Source: Zygnema cylindricum (Eukaryota; Streptophyta; Zygnematophyceae; Zygnematales; Zygnemataceae). From it: DNA of 64,000 bases. Numbering within the stretch: the first letter of the stretch is position 1; each line of letters opens with the position of its first letter. The stretch spans positions 198,655 to 262,654 of the forward strand of contig JBBHKE010000926.1 in NCBI GenBank assembly GCA_037447655.1. The letters are read 5' to 3'. This document shows positions 46,401-59,100 of the stretch, one piece after another. The notes under the pieces were generated by a model, which did no database searches, was not told the DNA's origin, and was given only the letters and a program-made list of their open reading frames with translations. Position numbers and translations under genes: made by a program.

Positions 46401-47616
46401 AACCAATATGGCTCATCACGGGCCGCTTGACTAAAGAGTATTTTCAACACTAATTTTTCGTTTTCGGTTTATAATACGTATTAGTGATGGGTAGGGTTCA
46501 TGATATCCAAATCAAACAAAGGTAGAAAGTTGTCGATTGAAAACTGTCGTTCACATTTTTACTTTCAAATGTATGAAGTTGAGATGAAAGGGGACATTGA
46601 TTGGTTTGTTTACCTCTTAGCCAAGGTCATGTTCGTATGAATGTTCACATGATCACAAACTCCATTCACATGTAAAATTAATCATCAATACAAAGGTTTC
46701 TTATGGTACATGTGAAAAAATTATACATCCCGACTAAATCTGAAGTATTACGAGCCAAAAGCAACTGCAACTTATAAGCACGGAAAGTTGAACTTGCTAC
46801 GACAGTAAATATAGAGCTTGGACTAAAGCAAAATTTGTTGGAAAAAATCAATAACAATCTCTCCAAACAACGATGGAGAAGAACCAGGCAGGATAAATGA
46901 CATTCATGATAACCACGATGCTCGGAGAAACTTTGGTGATGTGGTCCTCACAGATTTGATTGAGACACCCGTTTCTTCTTGTGTGGTGTACGCGTGCAGA
47001 ATTGCATATGGGCGGGGAGCTTGGGAAGCAGCAACTTTCAATTGCAGATTCCATTTCAAATTTTTCAAGGTATCTTTTAAAACGTTACTTGTTTTATCTG
47101 TATTTTTGTCGCCAATGCCTCCTTCCAAGTTTATGGGATACTCACCGAAAGTAATATAGGCTATTTTTTACAAAATTTCCCTTCATTGTGTTTATATCGA
47201 TAGAGGTCGTCTTCTCGAAAATGGTCGTAGTTCAAACTTTGGCTTCAATTTGAAATTTTAAGACCGGATGAAAGTGAGCCTTCAAATTTGAATTTATAAA
47301 AGTAAACAAAATTTTCAAACAACGTAAAAACAATAGAAATAAGCGCGACAAACCTCTTAGGTGAAGGGAAAGCAAAGGGAGCAAGAAACAACATCTTATG
47401 ACAAAGATTTTCCGGTGGATTTTGGTGGACCCGGGTTCATCCATTCCGAAGGCACATAGCTTTGCGACATGTAAACCTTTAATGGTCGTCCATGTATTGC
47501 AGGATAAATTTAAAAAGCACAATGGTAAACCATCTGAGTCTGGGAGTACAAAAGGGGTGGCATGACCAACACTGAAAAACAACAAAAAAAAACAAAAAGA
47601 GCGACGAGTGGCACTT
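46401..47616. other. Intergenic, includes a third LINE-like tail
   Basis: 47512-47570 repeats the AATGGTAAACCATCTGAGTC edge of the LINE-like repeat. The remainder shows nothing I recognise. Confidence 0.45.
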
Positions 47617-48389
47617 AGGGTGTGCGTCTCCATGTACTTGAAACTTAGAAAATATACTTTGTATTTTAGCGCAGATCCGGCGGACCCGGATTTCGAGTGT
47701 CTCTGTGTAACAAACGAAGTTGTCACTTAAGGGCGTGACGATTGTATACGTCGACAATGCTGTCGACAGTGTACAATCTGTGATGACGCACGTTATTTTT
47801 TGTAACTGCTTGTGACGTCGCATGACTTTTCGTGACATTGTAGACGTACCGCCTTCCAGCCTGTGCCGTTTCACGGTTGAAGAAGATGCACTTTGCCTTT
47901 GCGTCTCTTGTCAGCTCGACGTGAAATGGCATCGGATCTTGAGACCCCTGGCTAAATAAAATCCGTACCAAGCGCAAACGGACAAAACCAAACAAATTAT
48001 ATACTTTGCTTTGTCGTACCTGAACGCAAACGGACAAAACATAGCGGATCGTGCACTTTTCGTCGTCGCTTGAATTCTTTTGAAATTTCTTGAAATTTTT
48101 TTACACGTGCGACTACTTGTTTCTATTTGTTTTTTGAAAATTCTTTGTTTTAAAACACATCTTCCCTGTATTTTAAAGAAAAGTTTGAAGATGACGTTTT
48201 TTGGCGTGGCCGTGGGTTGAAGAACACAAAACGACAACATATAGTACATCTTAAATTCGATGATGACGCAAAATGTACTTTTCATTTTCTCTATTTTTTT
48301 GTACGGTTGAAACTTACGCGGTACGGCTCTAAGTTTTACAGGAAAACGACAGGAAAAAACCCTTACTTAGGCACATGGAGACGCACCCT
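47617..48389. mobile_element. AGGGTACGT-family element, copy e (773 bp)
   Basis: Left AGGGTGTGCGTCTCCATGT; right, read inversely, AGGGTGCGTCTCCATGTG. It holds the GGCGGTACGTCTACAATGTC body segment and a decayed palindrome (TTAAAACACAT...CTGTATTTTAA, 48150-48175). Confidence 0.72.
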
Positions 48390-48435
48390 TATCCATGTGA
48401 TTCAGCTGTAGCAATCGTACAAGGTTAGTTCTGTA

Positions 48436-48651
48436 CACCGTGTATCGCTATTAGTGTTAATGTTTTTTTGCCACTTCAAACATATTTTCTCCGTTCACAC
48501 TAGTCGGATTATGGATCTGACGGTTGCAATTGAAAGGCAAGATTCTGGTCTTCAAATTGGCGGTCTCCATCTGAAAACTGGGCAAGTGTGTACGGAGAAA
48601 AGATGTTTTAAGTGGCGCAAAATATATCAACACTAATAACGATTCACGGTG
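48436..48651. mobile_element. TA-type MITE, intergenic
   Basis: 216 bp flanked by TA at 48434-48435 and 48652-48653. Ends CACCGTGTATCG and CGATTCACGGTG. The body matches 27650-27866 closely. Confidence 0.9.
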
Positions 48652-48748
48652 TAGCGTCCTCCTCGCGGACAATGCGGGCCGAATCGAGCGATTTTTTAGC
48701 GGATGGGGACCCAAAAAAAACCGAACGGTCAATGTTTGCGCCTGGAGC

Positions 48749-49559
48749 CAGAGGTCGCAAACGGTCAACCGAAACCGTGACCGACAGTTAACCGACCGCC
48801 CGCGCCGGATCCGGAACGGATTCGGTTGCAAAATTTTGGGGGTCGGGCGGTTACGGTCGGTTGACTCACCAGGAAAAAAAAACGGTCAGTTAAGGTCGGT
48901 CAAACAAAAAACCAAAAAAAATGAAAATTTTGTACTTTTTTTTTCCAACATTATTGTTCTTTGTACTTTTGGTATCGTGGAAGTAAGTGGCATCATGATT
49001 AGCGTCGCAAATCTGACACGGTACTGTAGTAAGCTATTTATTTCGCAAATCAAAGGGAACGCGACAAAGCGTCGCAAATCTGACACGGTAGTACACTATT
49101 CATTTCGAAAATCTTAGGGAAAGCGACAAAGCGTCTCAAATCTGACACGGTAGTACAATATTCATTTCGCAAATCTTAAGCAACGCGACAAAGCGTCGCA
49201 AATCTGACACAGTAGTACACTATTCATTTCGCAAATCTTAGGGAACGCGACAAAGCGTCGCAAATCTGACACGGTAGTAACACTATTCATTTCGCAAATC
49301 TTAAAGAACGCGACAAATCGTAATTATTGGCTTATTCCGTCGTACATTGATTAATTTTGTACTTTTTCGGTTACGGGCGGGCAAGGTTAGTCGCGAAAAA
49401 TCAAGATTCGGTTAATTTTTTTTTTCGTAAACGACGGTCGGTTAACGGTTAACAATTTTGGAGCGTGACAAAACTCGGTCGGGCGTCGGTTACTCAGATT
49501 TTGAAAAAAAAAAAACGGTCGGTTTCGGGTATGATTTTTTTTGACTTTTGCGACCTCTG
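48749..49559. mobile_element. Non-autonomous hAT element with perfect 8-bp duplication
   Basis: Ends CAGAGGTCGCAAACGG and, inverse, CAGAGGTCGCAAAAG. CCTGGAGC flanks both sides exactly (48741-48748 and 49560-49567). Subterminal sequences carry many GGTCGGTTAACGGT-like motifs in both orientations, and the middle holds a 62-bp tandem array. No transposase was seen. Confidence 0.93.
49002..49319. repeat. Five-unit 62-bp tandem array inside the hAT element
   Basis: Units start at 49002 (67 bp), 49069, 49131, 49193 and 49255, each with GCGTCGCAAATCTGACACGG, then a TATTCATTTCGCAAATCTTA segment. Confidence 0.9.
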
Positions 49560-49567
49560 CCTGGAGC

Positions 49568-50181
49568 CCTGGACCTTCCGAGAATCTCGATGGAATCTAC
49601 ACAAAATATTAAATATGTTTTTTTTTTAAATAACAGTACGAAATGGTACAAAACGTACTTATCCTGTAAGCCTTAGTACCTGAATTTTCTCTGATGGAAA
49701 CTAGGACCAAGACAAAGCTTTACTTAAAGGACAAAGGAAAAAACTTAAAAACTAGTCATACCGTACCATATGCAGTACGAGTGTACCACACAATTGTCCC
49801 CCTTCTCCTATTGGGCTGTTGCCAACTCCTAGTCGTTACCGTACAAGGTGCTCCGTAGTTCCATTGGACGTCCAGATTCACGCTTCTGGAACTACATCGG
49901 ACGGTCTGGATTATCTTGAGGACATTTTATTTTGAATGTTTGAATGATGGTAACCGTTATAAATTTGAATGGCCATCTTCCCTGCTGCTCATACCAGATG
50001 CATTTTCCAGCTTTAGGTTAGTCGCCAAGATACTCCATCTCCTCTCATCTTATGGCTGGTAAGCAACCATAGTTTAGAGAGGCTCATCAACCTTGGCTTT
50101 ATCTCAAAGCCGGAACTTTCCACCACCTAACTGAAGCTTCCTAACCTATAGTGGAGCTTTACCTCAAAGCTACTCGCAAAA
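49568..50181. promoter_or_regulatory. Upstream region of TOP2
   Basis: 614 bp between the hAT duplication and the first proposed ATG. The promoter and 5' UTR should be here or nearby. No specific element could be identified by eye. Confidence 0.35.
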
Positions 50182-53100
50182 ATGGACTACTATGGAAGTG
50201 ACCAAGAGAATATTCAGGTATCTGCACTCCCGGTTTGGGCACTTACTAAACTAATGGCCTTCTGAAATTTTCCGCAGAAATCTGGAGGCAATCGCAATGG
50301 TACTGTGTAGTCTTATTGCTATATACTGGTTTGTTCCGGAGCATTTCTATGATTCTATAACTGCAGGAAGCAGAAGTGGAGATTTTTGCGAGTATATTTT
50401 GTTTAATATCTATCATATTTTAACTATATCTGAGTCGTTTTGGTTAAAAGGTTTTGGGCACATTCAGAGCTTCCTGGACTTCGTCACTGACTCCTACAAA
50501 AATAAAATTGTTCCGTTTCTGCAGATACATGCTGCTCCGTTGAGCTAAAATACGAATCAAACTTGTGCAATTTCTAATTTTCTTAACGTGCCTTCTCTTT
50601 CAAGCTTAACAGCCTAACAGCTTAAGAGCAAATAAAAAAAAGCCTTTCGCTGTTGACCTTTTGCTGTCTTTACTTTTTGCTGTCAGCTTTTTGTTGTTGA
50701 AATCCTATGATGAAGGTTTTTTTTTCCGACCGCTCCTATAGATAAGTCTTGTGTGTGTCTAACAAGGCACTTGGGAACCATCTTTTTTTTACCAGGATGG
50801 AGTTTTTGAGACCACATTGGCATCAAAAGGGACAAAGGCGTCATCTTCTCTTCCACTTCAGGGCAGCTCCGCGTTAAACGCTAAAGCATCGAAGAGGACA
50901 ATCGAACAGACTTACCAGAAGAAGTCTCAGCTAGAGCATGTGCTCCTTCGCCCGGACACCTATATTGGCAGTATTGAAAAAGATACAAGACTTCTTTGGG
51001 TTTACGAAGAAGGGAAAATGGTAAATCGTGAGGTTACTTATGTTCCTGGTCTATACAAAATATTTGATGAGATCCTCGTGAATGCGGCTGACAACAAGCA
51101 ACGTGATTCGAGCATGGACTGTTTGAAGGTTGATATTAATGTTGAAGCAAATTACATTAAGGTGAGCCGAGCTTATTGAAATTTTTGAACTTATGCTGTC
51201 TTTTTTCCTTCCACTGGAATGCGATGAATGTCTAATTAAACGGATCGGTTCACAGGCAAAAGACAAGGCAATTACCAATCTTCCAGCTGTAAGATGATGT
51301 TGCAGTAGTTTTAAGTGATGCAACGTCCTTGTAAAGGATGTATTGACAAGGCTTCTCTGGTGGCCGCAGGTCTGGAATAATGGGAAAGGGGTTCCTGTTG
51401 AAGTCCACAGTGAAGAAGGAATATATGTTCCTGAAATGATATTCGGCCATTTGCTTACAAGTAGTAATTATGATGACACTGAAAAAAAAACAACTGGTGG
51501 GCGTAACGGCTTTGGTGCCAAACTGGCAAACATCTTCTCCACAGAGTTTGTTATTGAGACTGCTGATGGAGAACGACAGAGGAAATATAAACAGGTTAGT
51601 AAAGTGTCTGCTCGTGTGTGCTACATACAACTCTTACGTTCTGTAACAACTGGAATCGTCATCCAGTTCCATAATTTAATTTCAATTCCTATTCTATGCT
51701 CATTCACTTCTTAGCATCGAACCAGTTGTAATTCATGTTTTGGACCATTTGATGTCTGAATGGCTTCGAAATTCGGCAGAAAGACGTGGCTGGCAGTTTT
51801 AACTAACCTTGAACAGCGAATTTTTGACCTTACTTTGTGTGATACAACTTTCCCAAGTTAGTGATATGAGGTCGTTTTTGTTCTGTAAACAGTGGATACT
51901 AATACTTTGTAAGACATGCGGATGCAGGTCTTCACAGAAAACATGGCAAAAAAAACAGCTCCACAGGTAACGAAATGTAGGGCTAATGAGGATTGGACGT
52001 GTGTGACTTTCAAGCCTGACCTTATAAAGTTTCACATGGATCATCTTGAAAAGGATGTGGTGGCACTTATGAGCAAGCGGGTCCTCGATATTGCTGGATG
52101 TCTCGGGAAGACAGTCAAAGTGGAGTTAAATGGCAGTCGTCTGCCTATTAAGTCATTTCAGGACTATGTTGGGCTGTATTTAAAATCATCAGTCAGCCCT
52201 GACCGCGAAGAGCCCCTTCCAAGGTTAGCATTGCCGCAACTTGGAGACTTCAATAAATTTAGTGCCTCAATGGTAGATTAAGAATTGGCTTGTCGAACAG
52301 ATATAGGTTTAATTTGTAAGCTTGCAACAAGTTGTGCCTCGGAATTTTGGGTCGGAATGTCTGGTTGGTTCATTTAATGTTGAGCCTCAGAATTTCAAGT
52401 AAAACGTCTAATTGTTTTATTGAATGGTTTGCAGGATTTATGAGAAGGTGAATGACCAGTGGGAAGTGTGCATCAGTATCAGCGATGGACAATTCCAACA
52501 GGTGTTTCCGGAACTTCAATAGTCTTAATTAGCAATTTTTTCTGCAAGTGGAGTTCGTTTTCATTGTTGCAATTTATACAAAATCCTAAAAACTCTGAAG
52601 TAACCAAAAAGAACAAAGAGTTAAATCGGAAACAAAAAACTCATACAGAAGTTGATGGTTATTTTACCTGATTCAAAAGGTCTCCATAGAAGCTAGTACG
52701 ATTGATTTCATAAGGTAACGGGGCCCTTTTTTGTTGCGTTTGTTTCAGGTCAGTTTTGTCAACAGTATTTCCACAACTCGAGGCGGTACACATGTTCAAC
52801 TGGTAGCTGACCAAGTTACTAACTTTCTTTTGGAGAAAGTTAGAAAAAAGGCTGGAAAAGCTTCTGCAGGCTCAATAAAGCCCGCTCAGGTCAAGAATCA
52901 CCTTTGGGTGTTCGTAAATGCTTTGATAGTCAATCCTGCCTTTGATTCTCAGACCAAGGAATGGCTCAATACTCGAAGCAGTGATTTTGGATCGACATGC
53001 AAGTTGCATGAGGATTTCCTAAAGAAAGGTGAGATCCATAGTTTTGTTACATGTGATGGCAAGTAAAATTTGTTCAGCCAGAAGGATCATAATGAGTTAT

Positions 53101-56100
53101 CATACACATTATATTGAATGGATGAAACATTCTGTCTGCTCGAGGACTTTCTGTTGATGGTTGTTTATGCCATTTCCAATCTTCACTTGTCCAAAAATTA
53201 GAAATTAAATTACCACTTATCACTTGACCGATGCGATTCAATACACAACACTAGCTAGGGCATAGTTTGTACTATAGTTCAAAAATAAGATCGTAACAAA
53301 TGATATAGTTTGTAAGTTACATTTAGTTTGTAGTAAGTATGCGTATTACTGGTTTTTTTTTCTGTACGTTGGGATTTTCATTATCCATTTTGATGCATTT
53401 CAAAAATAAGACTGTAATAAATCATAGGAAGGTACATTTAGTTTGTAATACGTTTATTAAAGGTTTTTCTTCTGTATGTTGCGATTTGCATCTTTCCATT
53501 TTGATGCTGTGCAGTTCTCAAGGCCGGTATTGTTGAGAGTGTCCTTACATGGGCTGCCTTTAAACAAAACAAAGATTTGAAGAAAACAGATGGGAGCAAA
53601 AGGCAACGTTTGACCGGAATTCCCAAACTCGATGATGCAAACGATGCCGGAGGTCGAAACTCTCAAGATTGCACTCTCATTCTTACTGAAGGAGATTCAG
53701 CTAAGGCCCTCGCGGTAAAACATCTGAGCTTCTTCGTTCCTATGAGGCTTTCTTTTTAAGGCAGCTAGTTTTAAAATTATTATGTTTAGAAACTGTGTTG
53801 TCTTCTGTTTAAATTCTAGCAGAAACCGCTTCAAGCTTCAGGTTTACCTCTGGATCAGAAAAACTAACCGGTAAAGATTATTTTAGATGGTCTTCAAAAA
53901 CGCTATACATCATTCACGAGAAGAACATTGGTTTTTGCTATTTACGGGCAAAGTAAATCAAATTGAAGCAGGATACTTGATAGATATTGTGGAGTTTTTG
54001 ATGTGTTGCTATTATTGAGTGCAGGTAAGTGGCTTAAGCGTTGTAGGCAGAGATCGGTACGGCGTTTTTCCTCTTCGTGGAAAACTGCTTAACGTGCGTG
54101 ATGCTCCGGCCAAGCAAATCCTCGAGAATGCAGAAATCAGCCACATAAAACAGATTTTGGGTTTGCAACATGATAAGGAATATGATTCCTTGAAATCCCT
54201 CCGATATGGTCACCTCATGATTATGACTGATCAGGTACGGAGTATGGAGAACTCACTTGACCTCAGTTGAACTCACTTGCTATCAAAAAAACCAGGAAAG
54301 GTTGGAGTAATTCACTGTTAAAGTCTGCATGTTATTTTGCAGGACCATGATGGTTCACACATCAAGGGTCTCCTTATCAACTTCCTTCACAAATTCTGGC
54401 CATCGTTGTTGAAGGTCCCAAGTTTTCTCCTGGAGTTTGTTACTCCTATTGTCAAGGTGAAATTAAGTTGCTTTTTTATGCTTTAACATTCCTTCGGTCG
54501 CTCAATCAAAATCAAAGATCCTAGAGTTTTTTTGAGCTTTTTATACTAAATGCTTTCGCGATTTTTTGTAACTTTTTTTGGAGCAATGCATTTCCTATGA
54601 ATAAAGAGAGTTCATAAATTGCGTCTATGATGCTTTTGCAGGCTACTGGCCCTCGTGGGAAAACCTTTTCCTTCTATACGATGCCCGAATATGAATCATG
54701 GAAAGATTCACTGGGTGGAAACACAAAGGGATGGACTATAAAGTATTATAAGGTCTGCTCTAAAAACTTGCATTTCAACTGCTTTCATGTGAAGACATTT
54801 TTTAGGTTTTTTCTGAATCGCATGTTAGGGCACTGCTTTATGATATGCTTAAAATGGCTATACTTCAGGCTGAACCAATGATATTTTTTGACAAACACAT
54901 ATTATTTGACTAAAACATTTACCTGGTCCTCTGCACAGGGTCTCGGAACAAGTACACCAAAAGAAGCAAAAGAATATTTCGCAGCTTTGTCAAAACATAG
55001 AAAGGATTTTGTGTGGTCCGGAGATATCGATGGCGATAACATTGATCTTGCTTTCAGCAAGAAAAAAATCGAGGGAAGGAAGCAATGGTTACGAAACTTT
55101 GAGGTAAAACTCTTTTATGACCTCTTTTAAATTGTTATATGCAATAGTGGGTCTCTAATCTCTTGGATTCATTGAAAGCTTGAATAATTTAGGATTGACA
55201 TCTTTCCTTTAGGAAGAGATAGCTTTCATGCCGAATACATAATTGTTTTCAGTGCTTATCTGTGGGAATTCCACTGGAAAACGGTACACTGTTTTTACGC
55301 CCTCTGATGTCAATTTTATAAAAACAGATAAATGTACCAAAATAAAACTAAATAAAGACTAAATCTGGTCGCTGGACGATTTTATTTGGGTGGGGATTGC
55401 AGCCTGGAACATACTTGGATCAAAGTGCTTCACACATAAATTACACAGATTTTGTTAACAAAGAGTTAATCCTTTTCTCTCTTGCGGACAACATGCGATC
55501 CATACCATCCATGGTGGATGGGTTCAAACCCGGTCAACGAAAGATTCTCTTCAGCTGTTTCAAGAGGAAGCTCAAGTCCGATGTTAAGGTTAGTTAGCAT
55601 CTAACATGTTAAGGTTAGGTAAAGTTATCACTTTGCTTTTGGAGGCTGACAAGTGTTTGTGCTGAAGTGCTCAAGTGCTTAAGGCTGACTAAAAAACGCA
55701 GACTTATTCTGTCATGACAATGGAATTACCAAACCATATCTTCTTATCGCTCCTAAGTACTAAAACAATGTGTGTGAACCCTTTTTGCCTTCATCTGTCA
55801 TTCGCATACTTTGGTATATGTCAATGGTGCCGCAAAAGACGTATATTGCCGATATTAAGGAATCCGTCTGATCTTCTGACTGGTTCTTTGCAAATCCTGC
55901 TGTTAAAAACCGATGTGTATCTCATGTTCTGACAATGCCCACTCTAGCACATTGGAAAAACACTGCAGATGGACTCAATCACTGTTTCACTACTTTATCA
56001 CTGTAATATTATTACTGTATACTATTCTAATCATGACTAATATTGCTATGAGCTATTACTTTTTGCTATTTACTTTTACTGGTCTTATATCTTTGGATAT

Positions 56101-59100
56101 TTTAATGCTGATTGCTTATTTTGTTTTCTTTCATTTTATTTTACCACTGTTAATTCAGATGGTAGGCATAATTGCCTTTAGGACTAACAGGCTGTCGAAA
56201 TCATTTTTTTTGGCAGGTTGCCCAACTGGCAGGATATGTTTCAGAGCATTCCGCTTACCACCATGGAGAGGCTTCCCTCATGAGCACCATTGTCGGTCTC
56301 GCGCAAGACTTTGTTGGAAGTAACAATATCAACTTATTGATGCCCAGTGGTCAATTTGGGACACGCTTACAGGTTCGTGGAAAACATGCCTTTGGGCTAA
56401 TTTTGGAATCGGAGAAGCTGAAATCGTTTTTAAAGGAGGTGCAAAAGGAATTCTTTTGTATCGTATTACTTTGTTTGTATTGGTTACTTTCTGTTCTGAT
56501 CACAAACTGACCTCTGATGATCAACCTCTCGTCGGTGTTGTACTCCAGGGCGGGAAAGATGCTGCAAGTCCTCGTTACATTTTCACTCGTCTTTCGACTT
56601 TAACGAGAAAGATATTTCCTGAGGCAGATGACTGTTTGCTTGACTACCAGAATGAGGACGGACAGCCAATTGAGCCTACATGGTCAGTTCTCCCCTCCTG
56701 CTTTTGGTCCTTCTCAAAAATGTACTGCAGTACAGAAGCGTAACCTGTGACAATAATGATAGCGGTACTTGAAAACACATGAAGAATTGTTGATGATTTT
56801 TCTGATCAGAAACTTCCATCTACTTATGCGTGCAATATATGAGAATTACTTGTTTTCTTTCCTATCTGAACTCTCTCACTCCCTCTCCCTTTCCCTCTTC
56901 TGCCTCTCCCTCTCCCTCTCCCTGAACCTCTTCTACTTTTCTTTGAACAGGTATTTGCCAATCCTTCCAATGGTGCTTGTGAATGGGAGTGAAGGAATAG
57001 GGACAGGATGGTCATCAAATGTCCCAAACTATAACCCTCGGGATATTGTGGCCAACTTAAAGCGTCTTGTGGTTGGAGAACAGATGCATCCAATGACTCC
57101 TTGGTACAGAGGCTTCAATGTGAGATTAAAATTTGAATCAGAGCCTTTTCTTGTTTTGATATAATTTGGATGCAATAGGATACTACTTAATGCACATTTG
57201 TAACCTTTTATTTGTTGAAACTGCGGAGTGTGGTTCAGGAGCAATGCTGGTAAAATTTTCATAACTAAAGCAATTTTCATGTTGATGTTGATTTCCTCTT
57301 CAGCACACTGCCCGTCGCTATCAGAGCTAATCACTTTAATTCGAGGGAGTGTAATTCTTGACTGAAAATCATAAATTAGTCATAGTAATACCGTTAATTT
57401 TAAGTAGCCCATAATGAACCACGTGGCGGAACATAGTTCAATGTCATTAATTCGAATGAAGTGTTAAGCTAATAATCCACTAACTCTAATAGTGATGGAC
57501 GGTGTAGTCAACGGGTTGGATAACGAGAGGGAGAGAGAGGAGTGAGAAAGTTGTTCTGATAAGAGAGTCTCTCTTGCAGGGAACGATTGAGATGTCCGCG
57601 ATGAAAGAAGGAGGGCAGTCATTCACCAACACAGGAATTATAGAGCAAACTGGGCCAACTGATTTGGAAATAACAGAGTTGCCCATCCGAAAATGGACAC
57701 AAGATTACAAAGAATTTATTGAAGGCATGATGACATCAACGGAGAAAAATGAGGCTATCATTAGAGTAAGTACTAGAAATTGTTTTTTTTTTCATTTTTG
57801 GTTCGTCGTCAGTGGCAAGCACTTCTATTCTGAATTTGAATGATGTGGATGGTATCTATTGAAAGCAATTGGTGGAGAGACTTACAACCACAAGATATTT
57901 GTATTTCTCACTCTATTTATCACACTCTATTTATATTTCACGATGTACTTTTGTGCAGGACGTTAAGGAGTATCACACTGACTCGGCTGTCCACTTCAAA
58001 CTCCAGCTGTCAGAAGCGGCCATGTCAGCAGCATTAACAGAAGGTCTCACAAAAAAATTCAAGCTTTCTAGCAGTATCAACACCAGCAACATGCATTTAT
58101 TTGACCAGTCAGGGCGGATTACGAAGTACGACAGTCCTGAACAAAGTATCCAATTCAATGTCCTTATTCCAATCCACTTTTTACAAGCTGATTTTGAAAG
58201 CACTTTTGTATTGCAAGATTGCACTCGTTTTGCAGGTAGTTCTTTAACCCAGTTTTGATTTCCTTGACCTGTCACCACTAGTCATCGAATCGTTTTATGG
58301 CCTACGGCTCGTTTATTACCAAAAGCGAAAGGTGAGAATTTCATCATGTTGTTGCAGCTGAAAAGAAACTATTGTTGTCATTCTTTCGGTTTCACTTTTC
58401 TATAAATTTGATGATTCTTTCTGCCCAATTCTGCCAGTTGTAAGAGATAAAATTTGAATGCTGTTGAGTGGTGCTAACTAAAGTAGCTTTGTTTCTGTTC
58501 CGTTGTTCCTCAGGCTGCCCAATTGGATGCTCTCAAATATGACCTCACAAAACTTGACAATCGAGTGAGGTTCATTTTAGCTGTGGTGCGAGGGGAAATT
58601 GTTGTCAGTAACCGCAAAAAGGCAGACCTTCTCGCTGAATTGAAGGTTAGTAAGTGGGGAACTACCTATTATTAATCATTTTACCAATTCTGTAACGTGG
58701 ACAATGCATTTGGAACTGCAAACTCTCTCTCCCCCCCTCTCTCTCTCTGTCTCTCTCTCTCTCTCCCCCTCTCTCTCTCCCTCCCTCTCTCGCTCTCTCA
58801 CTCCCTCTCTCCTCTCGCTCTCCTCTCTCTCTCTCCTCTCTCTCTCGCTCTCCCTCTCCCTTTCCTCTCCCTCTCCCTTTCTTTCTTTTTCACCCTTTTT
58901 TTTTCATCACATGTTTATTTTGTGCACGAGCTATGGTACTTGTTGTTATGGATATTCCCCTCTTAAAGCTCATATCCTTGTCTTAACAGGAGAAGAATTT
59001 TACATCGATGCCGAGTGGGAACCCAAAAAAAGGCGCTCGTGGTCCTGCAGTAGCTGGATCTTTAGATGCGGGTGAAGAGGAAGAAGATGAGGAGGATGTT

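Noticed and set aside
49002-49319. CRISPR-like or centromeric satellite array
   Set aside because: Five head-to-tail 62-bp units without spacers, wholly inside a hAT element.
50278-50299. Possible extra TOP2 exon after the first (KSGGNRNG)
   Set aside because: Its exit phase would put a stop at the start of the 50796 exon.
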